DNA of 64,000 nucleotides from Polytrichum commune (GCA_950295325.1 OX485804.1:48906429-48970428); one strand, 5' to 3'; shown: positions 12,101 to 22,594, counted from the first letter of the stretch. A program made the numbers and translations. Notes: a model not told the origin generated them from the letters alone.

Positions 12101-12761
12101 AAATATTCAATTGAGACTAAATTTCTTTCTTTCTTTCTTGATACCCATGTTTAGCCCAAAGGCTAATATGAATATATATTTTATATATCAACCATGTAGC
12201 CAGAGATAGATAGATAGAAACTCCGGTCCCTTTTAAGGGGCCGGCGTGAATAAAGTGTTCATTCGTAATGCCAATGACCCGATGCCCACCGGACAAGGGG
12301 ACATTGGGACAATACTACTCTCCCCTTTCGAGGATGGACACTATAGTGACACACTATACAAGTTCCTAGCTAGCCACTAGTGCCTTGAAGATACCGGACA
12401 TGGTATCCCCCCAAAGGGCTTTGAGGTACCCATACAACAAGGTCCAAGGACCCCCCACCATAGTTGGGTGGACTAAGGTGGTGAGCACCACGCCGGCATG
12501 GGGAATAGAACCCACAACCTCTACCATGTAGCCATATGTATGTGCAATAGCTTAAAGTGTTGGTTTAAGCACCCTCTACCTTATGTGATCTTAAGTCGTG
12601 TGAATTTGGGTTTGAGCATACGTATCTTGTGAGAGGAGGCAATTTGGTTTCTTTACCATTGTCTCGTGGCTCTCTCCCTCACCAAACTTGAGGGCCAAAT
12701 TGCACAACGCCTGCGTAGTCGACTCCACACTCATCGCCTCGTTGTACAAGAAGCGGTGATT
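6151..12761 (-). CDS. PAE: Divergent 20S proteasome subunit alpha-5 gene (five 3' exons, 5' exons not found)
   Basis: Five minus-strand exons with canonical GT-AG borders join in phase: 12,657-12,761, 9,881-9,939, 9,385-9,487, 7,184-7,249 and 6,151-6,252 (TGA). They encode about 144 residues, the right length for alpha-5 from its conserved NHRF motif (near residue 98) to the C terminus. Landmarks in order are NHRF...VESTTQALC..LAL.FGEG, RPF..SLLIAGYDESGP, TDPSGSYW...AKAIGSGMEGAD, EAETLAL..LKQVMED and LTPANVDIARV...EEVQAVIRRL. Alpha-5 is a structural, non-catalytic ring subunit of the 20S core in cytosol and nucleus. By memory, identity to angiosperm alpha-5 is roughly two thirds, unusually low for this subunit, so this looks like a fast-evolving paralogue. 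Introns of 2.7, 0.4, 2.1 and 0.9 kb carry MITEs and a SINE-like element. Exons for the first ~97 residues were not found above 12,761. It could be a 5'-truncated pseudogene, although every visible exon is open. Confidence 0.85.
8461..8540. repeat. Short hairpin in a PAE-like intron
   Basis: Arms 8,461-8,490 and 8,514-8,540 are inverted copies built on GTAGACACCATGAAG / CTTCATGGTGTCTA. Pairing continues outward through TTCACC / AGGTGA, giving arms near 40 bp with a loop of about 23 bases. It may be a MITE core or a small-RNA foldback. Confidence 0.5.
8570..9340. mobile_element. Pogo-type MITE (AGGTAGA family), copy 1, in a PAE-like intron
   Basis: The termini are AGGTAGAGCATGCT at 8,570 and the reverse complement of AGGTAGAGGGTGTT ending at 9,340, flanked by TA on both sides (8,568-8,569 and 9,341-9,342). 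The terminal motif and TA target match the 4.8-kb pogo-type element at 17,414-22,233. No transposase is present. The right end stops 45 bp from the 9,385 exon boundary. Confidence 0.6.
9353..9374. repeat. (GA)n microsatellite next to a PAE-like donor site
   Basis: A pure GA run lies just downstream, in minus-strand terms, of the donor at 9,383-9,384. The intron therefore begins GTAATAAGAG followed by a CT-rich tract. No function implied. Confidence 0.8.
11178..11460 (+). repeat. Possible tRNA-derived SINE fragment with a hairpin
   Basis: GGTTCGATTCC at 11,178-11,188 matches a Pol III B box. A convincing A box and a 3' tail are lacking. Downstream, 11,318-11,349 and 11,366-11,394 are inverted copies around GTTCCTTG / CAAGGAAC and AACCAACCC / GGGTTGGTT, forming a strong stem. 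It lies in the largest PAE-like intron. Confidence 0.3.
11531..12581. mobile_element. Pogo-type MITE (AGGTAGA family), copy 2, 25-bp TIRs
   Basis: The left end begins AGGTAGAGGGTGCTAAAACC. The right end, reverse-complemented, begins AGGTAGAGGGTGCTTAAACC, and the TIRs match for 25 bp with one mismatch. The right flank is TA; the left flank is TG, consistent with one mutation in a TA target. The element is about 1.05 kb with no transposase, contains the SINE-like segment at 12.2-12.55 kb, and lies in the PAE-like intron between 12,657 and 9,939. Confidence 0.65.
12215..12545 (-). repeat. tRNA-derived SINE-like element
   Basis: On the minus strand an A-box-like TGGCTACATGG (12,524-12,534) is followed 11 bp later by a B-box-like GGGTTCTATTCCC (12,501-12,513). 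This matches the internal Pol III promoter spacing of tRNA-derived SINEs. The body continues to a (CTAT)n-rich end near 12,200-12,215. Length of about 330 bp is plausible. It is nested in the 11.5-12.6 kb MITE. Confidence 0.45.
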
Positions 12762-13050
12762 CTGCACCAAATGTTTTTTTTTTGTGTCAACTGCAAGAAT
12801 AACATTGGTGGTGATTATTGAAACCGGAATTTACAGAAATAAAAAAAATAAAGCAATGAAGGGGGAGGACCGACTGCTAATTACAAATGTATGGGTTGAG
12901 TTTGAAGAATAAGCTTAAAAGAATACAAGTTTAAAGAGATGGAAAAAACTGATGAATCTTCAACAACTATCAATTTTTGAAGGGACTCTAAATTTGCAGA
13001 TATATATTGCTACTCGCCTTAAACTTCTCTACCTTGTTAAATTTGTGCAG

Positions 13051-13956
13051 AGGTTACTGGGCACCTGAATACATGATGTGGGGTCAACTTAGTGAGAAAA
13101 CAGATGTCTATAGCTTTGGAGTTCTCCTCTTGGAGATTGTGAGTGGCAAGCGAGCCATTGACATGAGTTTGCATGAGGAGGATATCCATCTTCCCAACCG
13201 AGTAAGTTTTCTCCTACATGGTGTTCCCATAGTTCAGAGATTTGCATTACTAAGTTTCCTGGAATGATTCTTATTCATATCTCCAAGTGCATAGGCGTGA
13301 CATGCTAAACAGTTCCTTTTGTTGTTCTATAATTTACACACTCCATATATCCATGTGTAATACATCTCTCTCTCTCTCTGTGTGCGCACGCGTGCAACTT
13401 GAACATTGAAGCCATCAAAAGCTGTAATATCAAATCAAACTCTAACAAGTTGGTAGATTTTTTTTGATTTCTTAGTGCTTAATGCAAACAGTATTCACAA
13501 AGTTTGGTTGCAAACTCGCATAATTTATCTATACAGGCGTGGAAGCTACACCGTGCCGATAGAATTGTGGAGCTTCTGGACTCGGAACTCCGTTTGACAA
13601 CAGCGGAGGAAATAATGGAAGTCCAACGCACACTGGAGACGGCTCTCATGTGCATCCAAGCCAAGGTGGAAATGCGACCCAACATGTTCACCGTGCTCTC
13701 GATGTTGCTGGGAGAATCGAACATGGTCATTACAGTCGATGAGTCCCACGAGGACTGGCTGCCCGATTTCACGGACATCACCCATCTCGGGATCGGCGAG
13801 CATGATGAGAGCAACGAGTATAGTAATGGCATGAGCAACCCGTTTGTGAGCAAGGAATCCCTGATCTCCATCGACCCACTCTCAAGGAGCTCGAGTGGCG
13901 ACTCGGGAGAGTCTCTCAATCGTTCGTCATCTGAATCGGCAACAGATCACACATGA
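13051..13956 (+). CDS. 3' end of an LRR receptor-like kinase (two last exons)
   Basis: Two plus-strand exons, 13,051-13,201 and 13,537-13,956 (TGA), join in phase across a 335-bp GT-AG intron. The first carries kinase subdomains VIII-IX (GYWAPEY, then [18 protein letters not shown]). The second starts [18 protein letters not shown], holds the subdomain XI arginine in [13 protein letters not shown], then a Ser-rich tail ([14 protein letters not shown]). Wording and exon layout fit plant LRR-RLK subfamily VIII, plasma-membrane Ser/Thr kinases. The P-loop, VAIK, HRD and DFG segments are not found in the 13 kb upstream, which instead holds an antisense proteasome gene. The locus is therefore 5'-truncated or has a very long intron. 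A gene start of the same receptor type lies at 36.9 kb on the same strand. Confidence 0.8.
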
Positions 13957-14192
13957 TGACATGACTTGGTACATGAGATATGTGCCACACCTAACCCTAT
14001 ATGCAACTTGGACTATTTAATTGTAGACTCCCAATCTGTGCAAGGTCACGGTGGTCTCTGTAAATAATCTTGTAGTCATACACAAAAGAAAATGTTAGAA
14101 AGAGTAGACTTGAGGTTTCGAGTAGCTCAAACTATGGTTTTTTTGGTCGGATTCAAGTGTATAGATGCTCCTTTGGTACGATGACTTTGCAG

Positions 14193-14464
14193 AATTGGAA
14201 ACTCGATGTCATGAAGGTTCCAAGCTACACTGTTTTGTCTAATTAGAGTGGGTTATCATTTGGTGTTATACATTGCTATAACATTTCATTGAGAGTATCA
14301 TCTTTTACCCAAAAAATAAAACTTTAGTATGCACACTGAAGAACTTGATATGATTTAGTTGGTGAAAGAACAATGATGTCGGTAAGAAGTTATAGCAATG
14401 CGTAACTCCGAATGGTAACCCACACTAATTAGACAGAACAATGTAGTGCATGAATTTTCCAATT
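14193..14464. mobile_element. Foldback MITE (about 272 bp) downstream of the kinase
   Basis: Outer ends AATTGGAAA / TTTCCAATT enclose imperfect arms. Their best part is TGTCTAATTAG with GTGGGTTA and CATTGCTATAAC against the reverse complement at about 14,385-14,445. One arm starts 237 bp after the kinase stop. No clear TSD. Confidence 0.55.
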
Positions 14465-16761
14465 AAGGTTAGCAGAGTGACTAGCTAGGAATTCAAGTAT
14501 ATTTGGATATATTTATGAATATTGGACAACTCCAACCACCAATATGATGTACACTAGGTCACAAGACTTGACAAATATGGTGGGTGGTGGACGTGGAATA
14601 CGAATATTTGAAGTTGTATTTGTTGTGTTTTTGCTAATGTCGTTTGATATTTTTGTCCCCATGAATGCACAATCCTTTGTCCTCTCGTTGTTCATTGGTT
14701 CCTCTTTGTTCTAAGTTAAATACCTAGAAGCCTCTAGCCTTGACATCAAATTTTCTTTGGTCTTTCATTATAGTACCTCAAGTCGGAAGCAAACAATATA
14801 ATGCGGGTTCTTCTCTAGTCTTTGATTATTGTACATTGAAGCAAGCAATACTAACACTAATGATCTTGTACACGCAATCACTGCAAATATGGTTCAAGGT
14901 TGGATAAAAGAAGTATGGCCCACATTTGATACCTATCCACTCTACTCATAATGGGATTCTTTGCTTTTCATGGACCCTTCATTATTTGTGATTCAATTAA
15001 TTTTTTTTTATTTCAAATGAATGTAATCCTCCCTATATTATGCCACATGTTGTTTTGTAAAATACACTAAGTGACCCTGAGCTTATCAACTAAAATGAGC
15101 CAATTGGGTCATTATGAGACAATCCGTATCTTGGGAATGTGCATTGGGATGTAGTCCACAAGTGAAATTCCGTGAAAATGACTTCATTGACAAGGTTTAG
15201 AATGCTTGAGTTGTATTTTAAGAATCCTTAACGGGTATTCTCTCGTACCAACTAGCCATCATTACGTTCCCATCACGTTCCTTACATTAAATTGAGCAGA
15301 CCAATTGACTCATTTTAGTTGGTAAGGCCATCACCCATAACTCATGGATGGCAATTCACTAGCTGGATGTTTTACAGGCGGCACAAAATTTGGAAAATTT
15401 GGTCAAAGCTTAGGTCTCTTCATGCGAAGTCACACAACTTTAAACAAAGCTTTTATGTCATTAGACTCTTGCAAATCTCACATACGTTGGAAATCTTAGA
15501 TACAAAGAAGGGGAATACATTCAAAGAGGATAAATTAATTGAGCACACTAATTCACTTTCGAGTGAAGTTCAATGTTTATAAGACATTGTACAATTTCAG
15601 GATCAATGTTTGAAACTCGAAAGAAAAACATTGAACTTCATATAACAAATAATAATAATAAATAATAATAATAAAACATTTACTAGCCCATAAACAATGC
15701 ATGCCATCGACACATTTTATACTCATTTGAAGTAATTCAACTTTCGCATCTCTAATTTTGAGACGTCTAAGACAACATCCATGTATTTGACAATTCTTAC
15801 ATGTCCAAGCTAAGAAAGTGACATCTAGTTGTACTACAACAACATCTAAAATCCCATGAAAAAAGATGAAACTACATGGGCATGAAAACTCAAAGAAGAT
15901 GGCAAAGCATTTATTTTTTAAAGATCAAATTCCTCAACATGTATGGAAGATATTGGAAAGGGAAAAAAACATAGAAATAGTGGGGTGAAGAGTATTCTTG
16001 ACAAGAAAATATTTGTTAAAAAATAAGAGAAAGTGAAAGAGCTCTGGCAGTATGGGAAATCATTAAGATCATACATGGAGAAATTATAGTACTTGAAGAT
16101 AGTTCAAGAAATTGGTCAAGGAGCATGACATGCAAGCCAAGCTAATTGAAGCAATGCTAGGGACAAACCTCAACCTCACTAACTTATATGTGCCTCACTT
16201 CATGTGCTTCTTGGAATTGTTGAGGTTATTCTAAGCAAGATAATATTCTAAAAGCAAGTTTTTTTCCAACTATAGATCATTCTTAGTAGTAACATGGGGG
16301 AAAGATGGAATAGGTATAGCAAAAAATTCCGATATAGTCATTTTCCACTACACAACATGGATCTAGCAACATACAATTGAGCACCACTACTTGAGGACAT
16401 AGGGGTATTGTTGTATTCATTATGATGTATATTTGCATATTGGTCTCACATCTCCCCTCTTCTCACATAAACGAACATATATGAATTAGGATCCACAAGG
16501 ATATAGATCGATATGTGGATATACATAAATAAATAAATAAATAAATAAATATTGGTATGTCACTTTCCACCCTCTAGCACCAAAAGCTACAAATATTCAA
16601 ATATAGACCCTGACACTCTCCTTTTGACCAAGTTTGTTTGTTAACAATCTTTAGGGGGGGTTCTTTTATTAGGCTATTTTAATTCTTGAAATATTTCTCA
16701 TCAAGAACAAGACCTCTATCTTGACAACAATGGCTTCAACCTCCTAAAGGTTCCTGGACCT
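14465..16761. other. AT-rich intergenic DNA with microsatellites
   Basis: Contains (AAT)n at about 15,640-15,675 and (AAAT)n at about 16,525-16,550. No coding exon is recognised on either strand. The proteasome gene's missing 5' exons were looked for here without success. Confidence 0.4.
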
Positions 16762-16850
16762 CACTACACTAAATAGGTAGATTAATGTTAGATGAAGATT
16801 AGTGTTAGAGCCAATAGTTACCCGAAACACTAAATGTCACTTGAAATTAC
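16762..16850 (+). mobile_element. CACTA-like terminal sequence (left-type end)
   Basis: CACTACACTAAATAG at 16,762-16,776 is followed by sub-terminal AGTGTT/AACACT repeats. The same arrangement occurs inverted at 26,935-27,049, and a third terminus, CTATTTAGTGTAGTG, ends at 54,234. CACTA (En/Spm) elements carry such ends with sub-terminal repeats and 3-bp TSDs. The flanks (CCT here; GAG after 27,049) do not match, so pairing these ends is unproven. Confidence 0.45.
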
Positions 16851-17890
16851 AATTATCGTTAATATAGGATTTGCTATCAAGCGTCGCGCCGCCGCCGGAA
16901 GAAATCAGAAGTTGGTGCTCGTTTCTCTGATGGTGCTCGTGTTTGCTGGTGCGCCCAGCCGCTCGTCCTTGAATCGCTCGTCGTTGCCGTGAATTTCCCT
17001 CCCTCTGTCGTTACAGCGCTGGACCCAACTCCTCAACACCGTGCCTTCGAGCCTCGTGCTGGTCCTCTCGAGCCTCCGATCACTCCGCTGTGATCGCCTG
17101 GTCGTGGTTGTCGTCGCCCAGAGTCTCGGTGCTCGTAGAATTTGATGCTGCAGTGGATTTCCGTCGCCGTCTTGATTGCCTTGGTCGCGCTGGTTGTCGC
17201 TCCGTTGTCGGCGCTGAAGTCCGCTTTCGAAGCTCTTGGACCGATTTGACGGGGTCTTCGTTCTTACGGCTCACCGTAAATTTAGTCAGGTGCGCACCAC
17301 ACTCCCCTTTCACTCAACTCCTTACTGAGGTTCCATTGATTACCGTAGTCAGTGACAGATTAAGGATGGAGCTCCTCCCGTTGAATGGACCTTCAACATT
17401 TCCGTTGGAAATAAGGTAGAACCACCTATTGGCATACACCATCCCATAGCCGTACCCTAGAAGTAGTGCAAAAAGCGTGCAATTGTATCCCATGGGCGTG
17501 GAAAGGTCTATATGGCCAGAAATAGGTGAGTAGTAGAACGGATGTAGGATGAAATCGTTTAGTTATGGGTTGATTTTATTTGGAGCAGCCATTCAACATA
17601 ATTGGAGAGATTTTGCAAGGACGTCGGCATAGCATAGCCTTACAAGTGGAAATGACATTTAATGTGATTGGTTTTAGGTATCCTAATGACTATTTGAAAA
17701 CTACATTCTCTATGGATTAAGTGTGAGTAGTCATTTGCTTAAGGGTGTGTCTTGCACAATAGTCGGCATTGTAGTTTATGATTATAGTGAATGCATGAGA
17801 ATTTGTTTTCCACAGTGAGCATTCGGGAGTGGTTCTGCTGTATTGCGAGAAAAATGTCATGATTTCTTTCCATTCGTGAGTATTGTATAA

Positions 17891-20471
17891 ATGTACAGAG
17901 AGGCTTGCACTACTGACTACCTCCAGAGAGGAGGTTCTAATTTTGACGAGCAAGCACATAATTACTATAGGATCCGAGCAGGAATGCGATCAAGTTTTGA
18001 TCCACTAAGTCCGCCTGCCGCACTATATTGGAGCAACGCAGGGCAGAGAAGCAACGATGGCGACTTCTCAGCAGCTGAAGCGCAAGGGCGGCATCGATCA
18101 GGGACGCCGGTGCACCTTGGAAGCGGCGCATTCGTGCACCCAAGTCGCCTATCAACAATGCCTCCTGCACCGTTTAACCCCCCGTCGGGACTTCGATCAG
18201 GAGTAGATGCGCAACTTCTGCAGACGTCGCCAATTTCTTCAGCGCCGCAACAAGAGGTTCCAGCAAGTGCGCCGGCTTCACAACCTTCGTTGCGGCAGGT
18301 AATACGTTCTCAGCCGCGTCGACCAGGTCAGATTTCAGCATACATTCTTATTTCAACTTCACAACACCGTCGTAGCAGCACAAATCTGCATCGTGCACGG
18401 GAAATAGACACAGAGCATGCGGCACACATAGAAATAGAGAATTCCCATGATTTGGAAATACAAAATCGACAAGAGGTAGATAGGGAGAGTGCCGAACTAG
18501 GGCCTCACAGCAGACGCTGCAATTGGCAGGACCAAGGGGATCAGAGGCCTTCGCAACAAAGATCAAAGAAAAGAAAAGTGGGACTATGGAGTGATGCACA
18601 AATGAAGGCAGCCATTCTAGCAATAGAGAGAGGAGAGAAAATCAGAGCAGTGTCTAGATTTTTTGGCATACCCTGTAGCACAATTGCAGATCATTTGCAT
18701 GGAAGAATTTTGACAAGAAAAAAAGGTCCACCCACAGTGAGGAAAAAACATTAGAGGAGTATATATTAAAAATGCAAGAGTACGGATTGCCTCTTAGCAT
18801 GGATCAACTTCGTTTAAAAGTAGCAGAAATGACACAGCAAAGAGTCACCCCATTTCGTGATGGCATTCCAAGGAATGGGTGGCTCAAGTGGTTTAAAAAA
18901 CGTCACCCAAATCTGTCCCTACGGCAATCTCAAGGTCTAGAAATCGCAAGAGCTAAGGGTTTATGTGCAGAGAACATCAAATCATTTTACTCTAACGTAT
19001 CTAGCCTCTATGACAAAGAAAAATACCCTCCAGATCGGATATGGAATTGTGACGAAACAGGTGCCCAAGCAGGCAGAAATGGTGGGGGGCTAGTTTGGGC
19101 AAAAAAAGGCACTAGATCTGTGCACAATCTCATGCCTAACGAGAGAGAGTGGCTTACAAACCTAACGTGCATAAATGCAGCAGGAGAGTGCATCCATGGG
19201 TTCTACATCTTTCATGGAAAAAGAATAAGGGAAAACCATCTAGCTCATTGTGAAGATGGGGTTGTGATGGCAATGCAAGAACAGGCGTGGATGACTACAA
19301 CATTGTTCTCTCATTGGATTTCACATTTTATTAGATCTCTAAGTAACAACGGCGGAATTTCGCAAGAGAGGCGCCACTTACTGATTGTGGATGGGCACAA
19401 CTCGCACGTGACACTAGAGGTGGTTTACAAGTGCAAACAGGTGGGTATTGATCTCCTCACCCTACCTAGCCACACAAGCCACAGGTTACAACCTTTAGAT
19501 GTTAGTGTATTTGGTCCTTTCAAGAGATATTTTAAGAGATACAGAGATGCGTGGACACTAAAAAATAGAGGAAGGGGTGCTTGCAAAAAAATCTTAGCAA
19601 TGTGGGTCTCAAAGGCACTAGAGAGGGCACTTACACACATGAATATAACCTCTGGCTTCCGCACCACTGGGATTTACCCCTTAAATCCCCACGCTATGGA
19701 TCCCCACATAGGGCCCTCGCAGCAATTCCACAAATCACAGGGCGTGGACCAAGATTGCATGGATTTCGCACAGTGCAGTACGGGGCAGCTTGCCATGTCA
19801 CCCCGCGGCAGTGTTCACTTGGACGAAGCAGAGTCGCAGGTGTCCACAGACACCGAATCGGATTCTGAATCACAATGCACAGACAGGGTGTTACAAGATA
19901 TCAGGGGCGACCTGATCGCAGATTCCCAGCAGGAGCGGCAACACTTTTTTGTGCCCCCTCGCGGAGACCAACAAGACGACGCTGATGGCCACCTGCACCA
20001 GGACGACGGTGGAAGCTGCGCAGAAAGGACAGAGCCACTACCTCCGAACATCTCCTCGATGCCGGAGCTACCGGAAATTGTTGTGAAGGTGCCTGCGCGG
20101 CGCGGCGGAGATCCTCTCATTGATTACTCTCAGTCGTTGCTCCTAACATCTGAAGAGTACATAGCGGCCATGCAAGAGACGCCGCGATGCTGCTCGAAGA
20201 GAGGCGGAGAAGGCAGTTGGCCGAGCAGCGCAAGGTGGAAAAGCAAGCGGAGAGGGCAAGAAAAGAGCTGGAAAAAGTGCAACAGGAAGCAGAAAAACTA
20301 GCACGCAAGGCATTCAGGGCTCGGTGGAGTAAAGAGGCGATCCGAAGCGCAGGTCAGAGGCTCCAAGAACTCGTAAAAAATCCTCCCCCCCCCGCACCCC
20401 AACGGACTACATTGCGCCCTTCCTTGGAATCCTCCCACCCATCTACAAACAAAACATGGCGTTGCGGCTAG
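17891..20471 (+). pseudogene. Pogo/Tigger-type (CENP-B-like) transposase, two frameshifts
   Basis: The reading runs from ATG 17,891 to 18,754, continues one frame back through 18,748-20,178, then shifts again into a coiled-coil tail (about 20,180-20,471). An N-terminal Pro/Ser-rich region precedes a Psq/CENP-B-type helix-turn-helix (GLWSDAQMKAAILAIERGEK...FFGIPCSTIADHLHGR). A second DNA-binding segment includes NGWLKWFKKRHPNL. The DDE_1 core shows RIWNCDETG (first Asp), LLIVDGHNSH (second Asp) and LQPLDVSVFGPFKR (third Asp). Each frameshift equals one missing base in a homopolymer: A6 at 18,743-18,748, where A7 restores frame, and a G at 20,178, where GG does. All catalytic motifs are intact, so this may be a recently active gene or an under-called sequence. 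The TIRs at 17,414 and 22,217 suit it. Confidence 0.85.
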
Positions 20472-20771
20472 CCAAGCGACGAGCAAGGAAGTTTGCATCT
20501 GGCGATCCTCGGGAGGTAGCAGACGCCACCCCGCCTCCGTGGGTGCATCGACCAGATTTGCAGTTTCAAAGTGAAGGCGACACTACGCCCGAGCACCGAG
20601 CTCCTATTCCCGGGCATCGCACAAGCTCCACCTGATCATGCAAGAATCGGTCGCCCCAACGGCTCATTTTCTCGCTTGCCAATCCCACATGCGCGCTTTC
20701 CGCATATACACGTCTGGTCATGAATCAGCGCCTGTTGTGCTGTCAGTTTACAGCAGCTCGGCTTCAACTTA

Positions 20772-21304
20772 GGGCCGCTTTACACCTAGAGGCCGGGCCA
20801 ATTTCCCTTGAGGCCGATTGCACAAAATTTCAGCCTTTTTTGGGTTGGAGGCCGGCCTCTACTACACATTATAATAAGATTATACCGGGGGCCAATTTTC
20901 CCATATGTAAAGGCCCTCGGGCCAAGAAGCCAAGCTGATTCAAAAAAATTAGCCTAATCCAACGGATGTAGCATAATCTAAGATAGAGCCTTTAGATTCC
21001 ACATAATCCAATGGATCTAGTTCACTTTAAAAAATTATACTTTATTTAAGAAGATTTTTTTAGTGGAATATGACATTGGCCTCTAGGCCAAGAATTGGCC
21101 TTCCATTTTGGGTGCACCCAATTCAACGAGCTCGGGCCGTGTCATAACATACATTTTTTAATTTAAAAAATCATACCACCAAATCGGCCCGGCCTCTAGA
21201 TGTAAAGGGGTTGGGGCCGATTTGAGCCTTTTGACCAATCACAAATGAGGATTTCAAGCCTCTTACACAACGAATTGGCCCGGCCTCTAAGTGTAAAGCG
21301 GCCC
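20772..21304. mobile_element. Harbinger/Tourist-type MITE (GGGCCGCTTTACAC family), copy 1
   Basis: TIRs GGGCCGCTTTACACCTAGAG (left) and its near-exact inverse (right; one difference over more than 30 bp) are flanked by TTA on both sides (20,769-20,771; 21,305-21,307). That is the PIF/Harbinger target. The 533-bp element has no transposase. It separates the pogo transposase tail from the Tigger-like fragment. Related copies lie at 57,552-57,884 and, as a single end, at 59,111. Confidence 0.75.
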
Positions 21305-21329
21305 TTAGTATAGGACGGTTTTAGACGCA

Positions 21330-21660
21330 AGGCACTCTGGATTTTGATTAATTTTGTCCACTTACAGCAAGTCCAATTAATTTTGAAAGCAACAATTATG
21401 CCTTGGTCCAATGGTTGCACTACACTTGTGCAATTAGGAGGGAGAAAAACAATTGTCACATTTGTCATGGGTAATGCAGCCGTAAAACCTAACAATTGTT
21501 TCTGTTGCACACCAGACAAGGAATGACATGAAGCATTGTCCATAATCAGCAAGATATTACGATATTGTCTTTTGAAATGGTTGTTAAGCTTTTGCATCCA
21601 AGTCTCAAAAATATCTGACCTCATCCATGCAAAAGAAGCGAAATTTCAATAGTTTTCCAA
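21330..21660 (-). pseudogene. Tigger-like DDE transposase fragment
   Basis: Minus-strand reading gives AWMRSDIFETWMQKLNNHFK, then RNILLIMDNASCHS (second catalytic Asp), then NVTIVFLPPNCTSVVQPLDQG (third Asp), a classical Tigger/Jerky DDE_1 core. Frame is lost soon after, and a Harbinger MITE sits where the 3' part would be. Stops precede the visible start. It belongs to a different lineage from the transposase at 17.9-20.5 kb. Its terminus is at 22,134. Confidence 0.75.
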
Positions 21661-21959
21661 CAATATGCAAAACACATCAATCAGATAAAAATTGATCTAA
21701 AAACCTCGAATCCAAATTGTGGATGTTAGTTTAGGGTTTAGGGTAAGAGTTGCTGCGGAAAAAACACCAGTTGATGAGTGTTGTGAGTGTGAGTAGGGTT
21801 TTAGAAAGAGAACCTAGTTCCCATGGTTCTCATGTTTATTTCATCATTTTACATTTAAACTTCCTTAATCCAAACTTCATATGTATAAGATTTATAAATT
21901 TAAAATAAATTATGTATTTATATATATATAAGTGTATGGGACCCACCATATAAATGCAT

Positions 21960-22134
21960 CTATTACCTTTATAATATGATTATATGACATTTGGGGGGTC
22001 TAGGAGTGTCGTATTAACATTGTCATAGTCGTAATATAGAGGTAGATTTGAACTAGGAAGTTTGGTTTACAAAATTTGTGTCATAATATCGAGGTTGTCG
22101 TATTATCGAGTGTCGTATTAAAGAGGTAGGACTG
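21960..22134 (-). mobile_element. Tigger-type terminus with repeated TTAATACGAC-like motifs
   Basis: Read on the minus strand from 22,134, the sequence starts CAGTCCTACCTCTTTAATAC next to TA (22,135-22,136). GATAATACGAC-, TATTATGAC- and TTAATACGAC-type repeats follow down to about 22,010. Such iterations near the ends are typical transposase-binding sites of Tigger-like elements. The opposite end was not found, so the element is truncated. It is nested in the 17.4-22.2 kb element. Confidence 0.6.
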
Positions 22135-22594
22135 TATCCCACTATTTGCTAATCTGTGGAAAAAAATTCAGCTCATGCACCACTTTCCAACCAAGGTATT
22201 CTCTTAAATGCACGTAAATAGGTGGTTCTACCTTACATGATCACATTCCACACATGAGCTCCCTCTAGCAAGAGTGATCTGCCAGAACCCCACATGGTCA
22301 ACCTGCATGCACCTCGTGACTGTGTCTACCATTGTCTATCATGCCAAAGCTGCCATGTGGTGCTCGCACTTTGAAACTGAGAATGTAAAGGTCACAGGTT
22401 CAGTCACAAGAGATTCGCGGTCCAATCAAGATACATAAGTTGTAAAGATAGCAGCAAATAATGTAATTCCATCACAGACTCTTTCGACCACCATGCATGT
22501 TGGTGCCCTGGAGCAGCACGAGGATCTGGAAAGGAGTTGTGCGCATGTTGACACGATCTCTCGAGGTGGAAGGCGACGGTGAGGATACCAAGTG

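Larger units (their letters stand above)
17414..22233 (+). mobile_element. Pogo-type DNA transposon with perfect 17-bp TIRs and TA target
   Basis: AGGTAGAACCACCTATT at 17,414-17,430 is repeated exactly, inverted, at 22,217-22,233. Both ends are flanked by TA (17,412-17,413 and 22,234-22,235), the target of the Tc1/mariner/pogo superfamily. The element (4,820 bp) contains the pogo-like transposase at 17.9-20.5 kb, a Harbinger MITE (20,772-21,304) and a fragment of a different Tigger-like transposon ending at 22,134. A GC-rich 5' region (16.9-17.4 kb) precedes it. Two MITEs sharing the AGGTAGA ends lie in the proteasome-like gene's introns. Confidence 0.7.

Noticed and set aside
21715-21745. 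TTTAGGGTTTAGGG, telomere-like
   Set aside because: Only two units; chance or minor interstitial motif.
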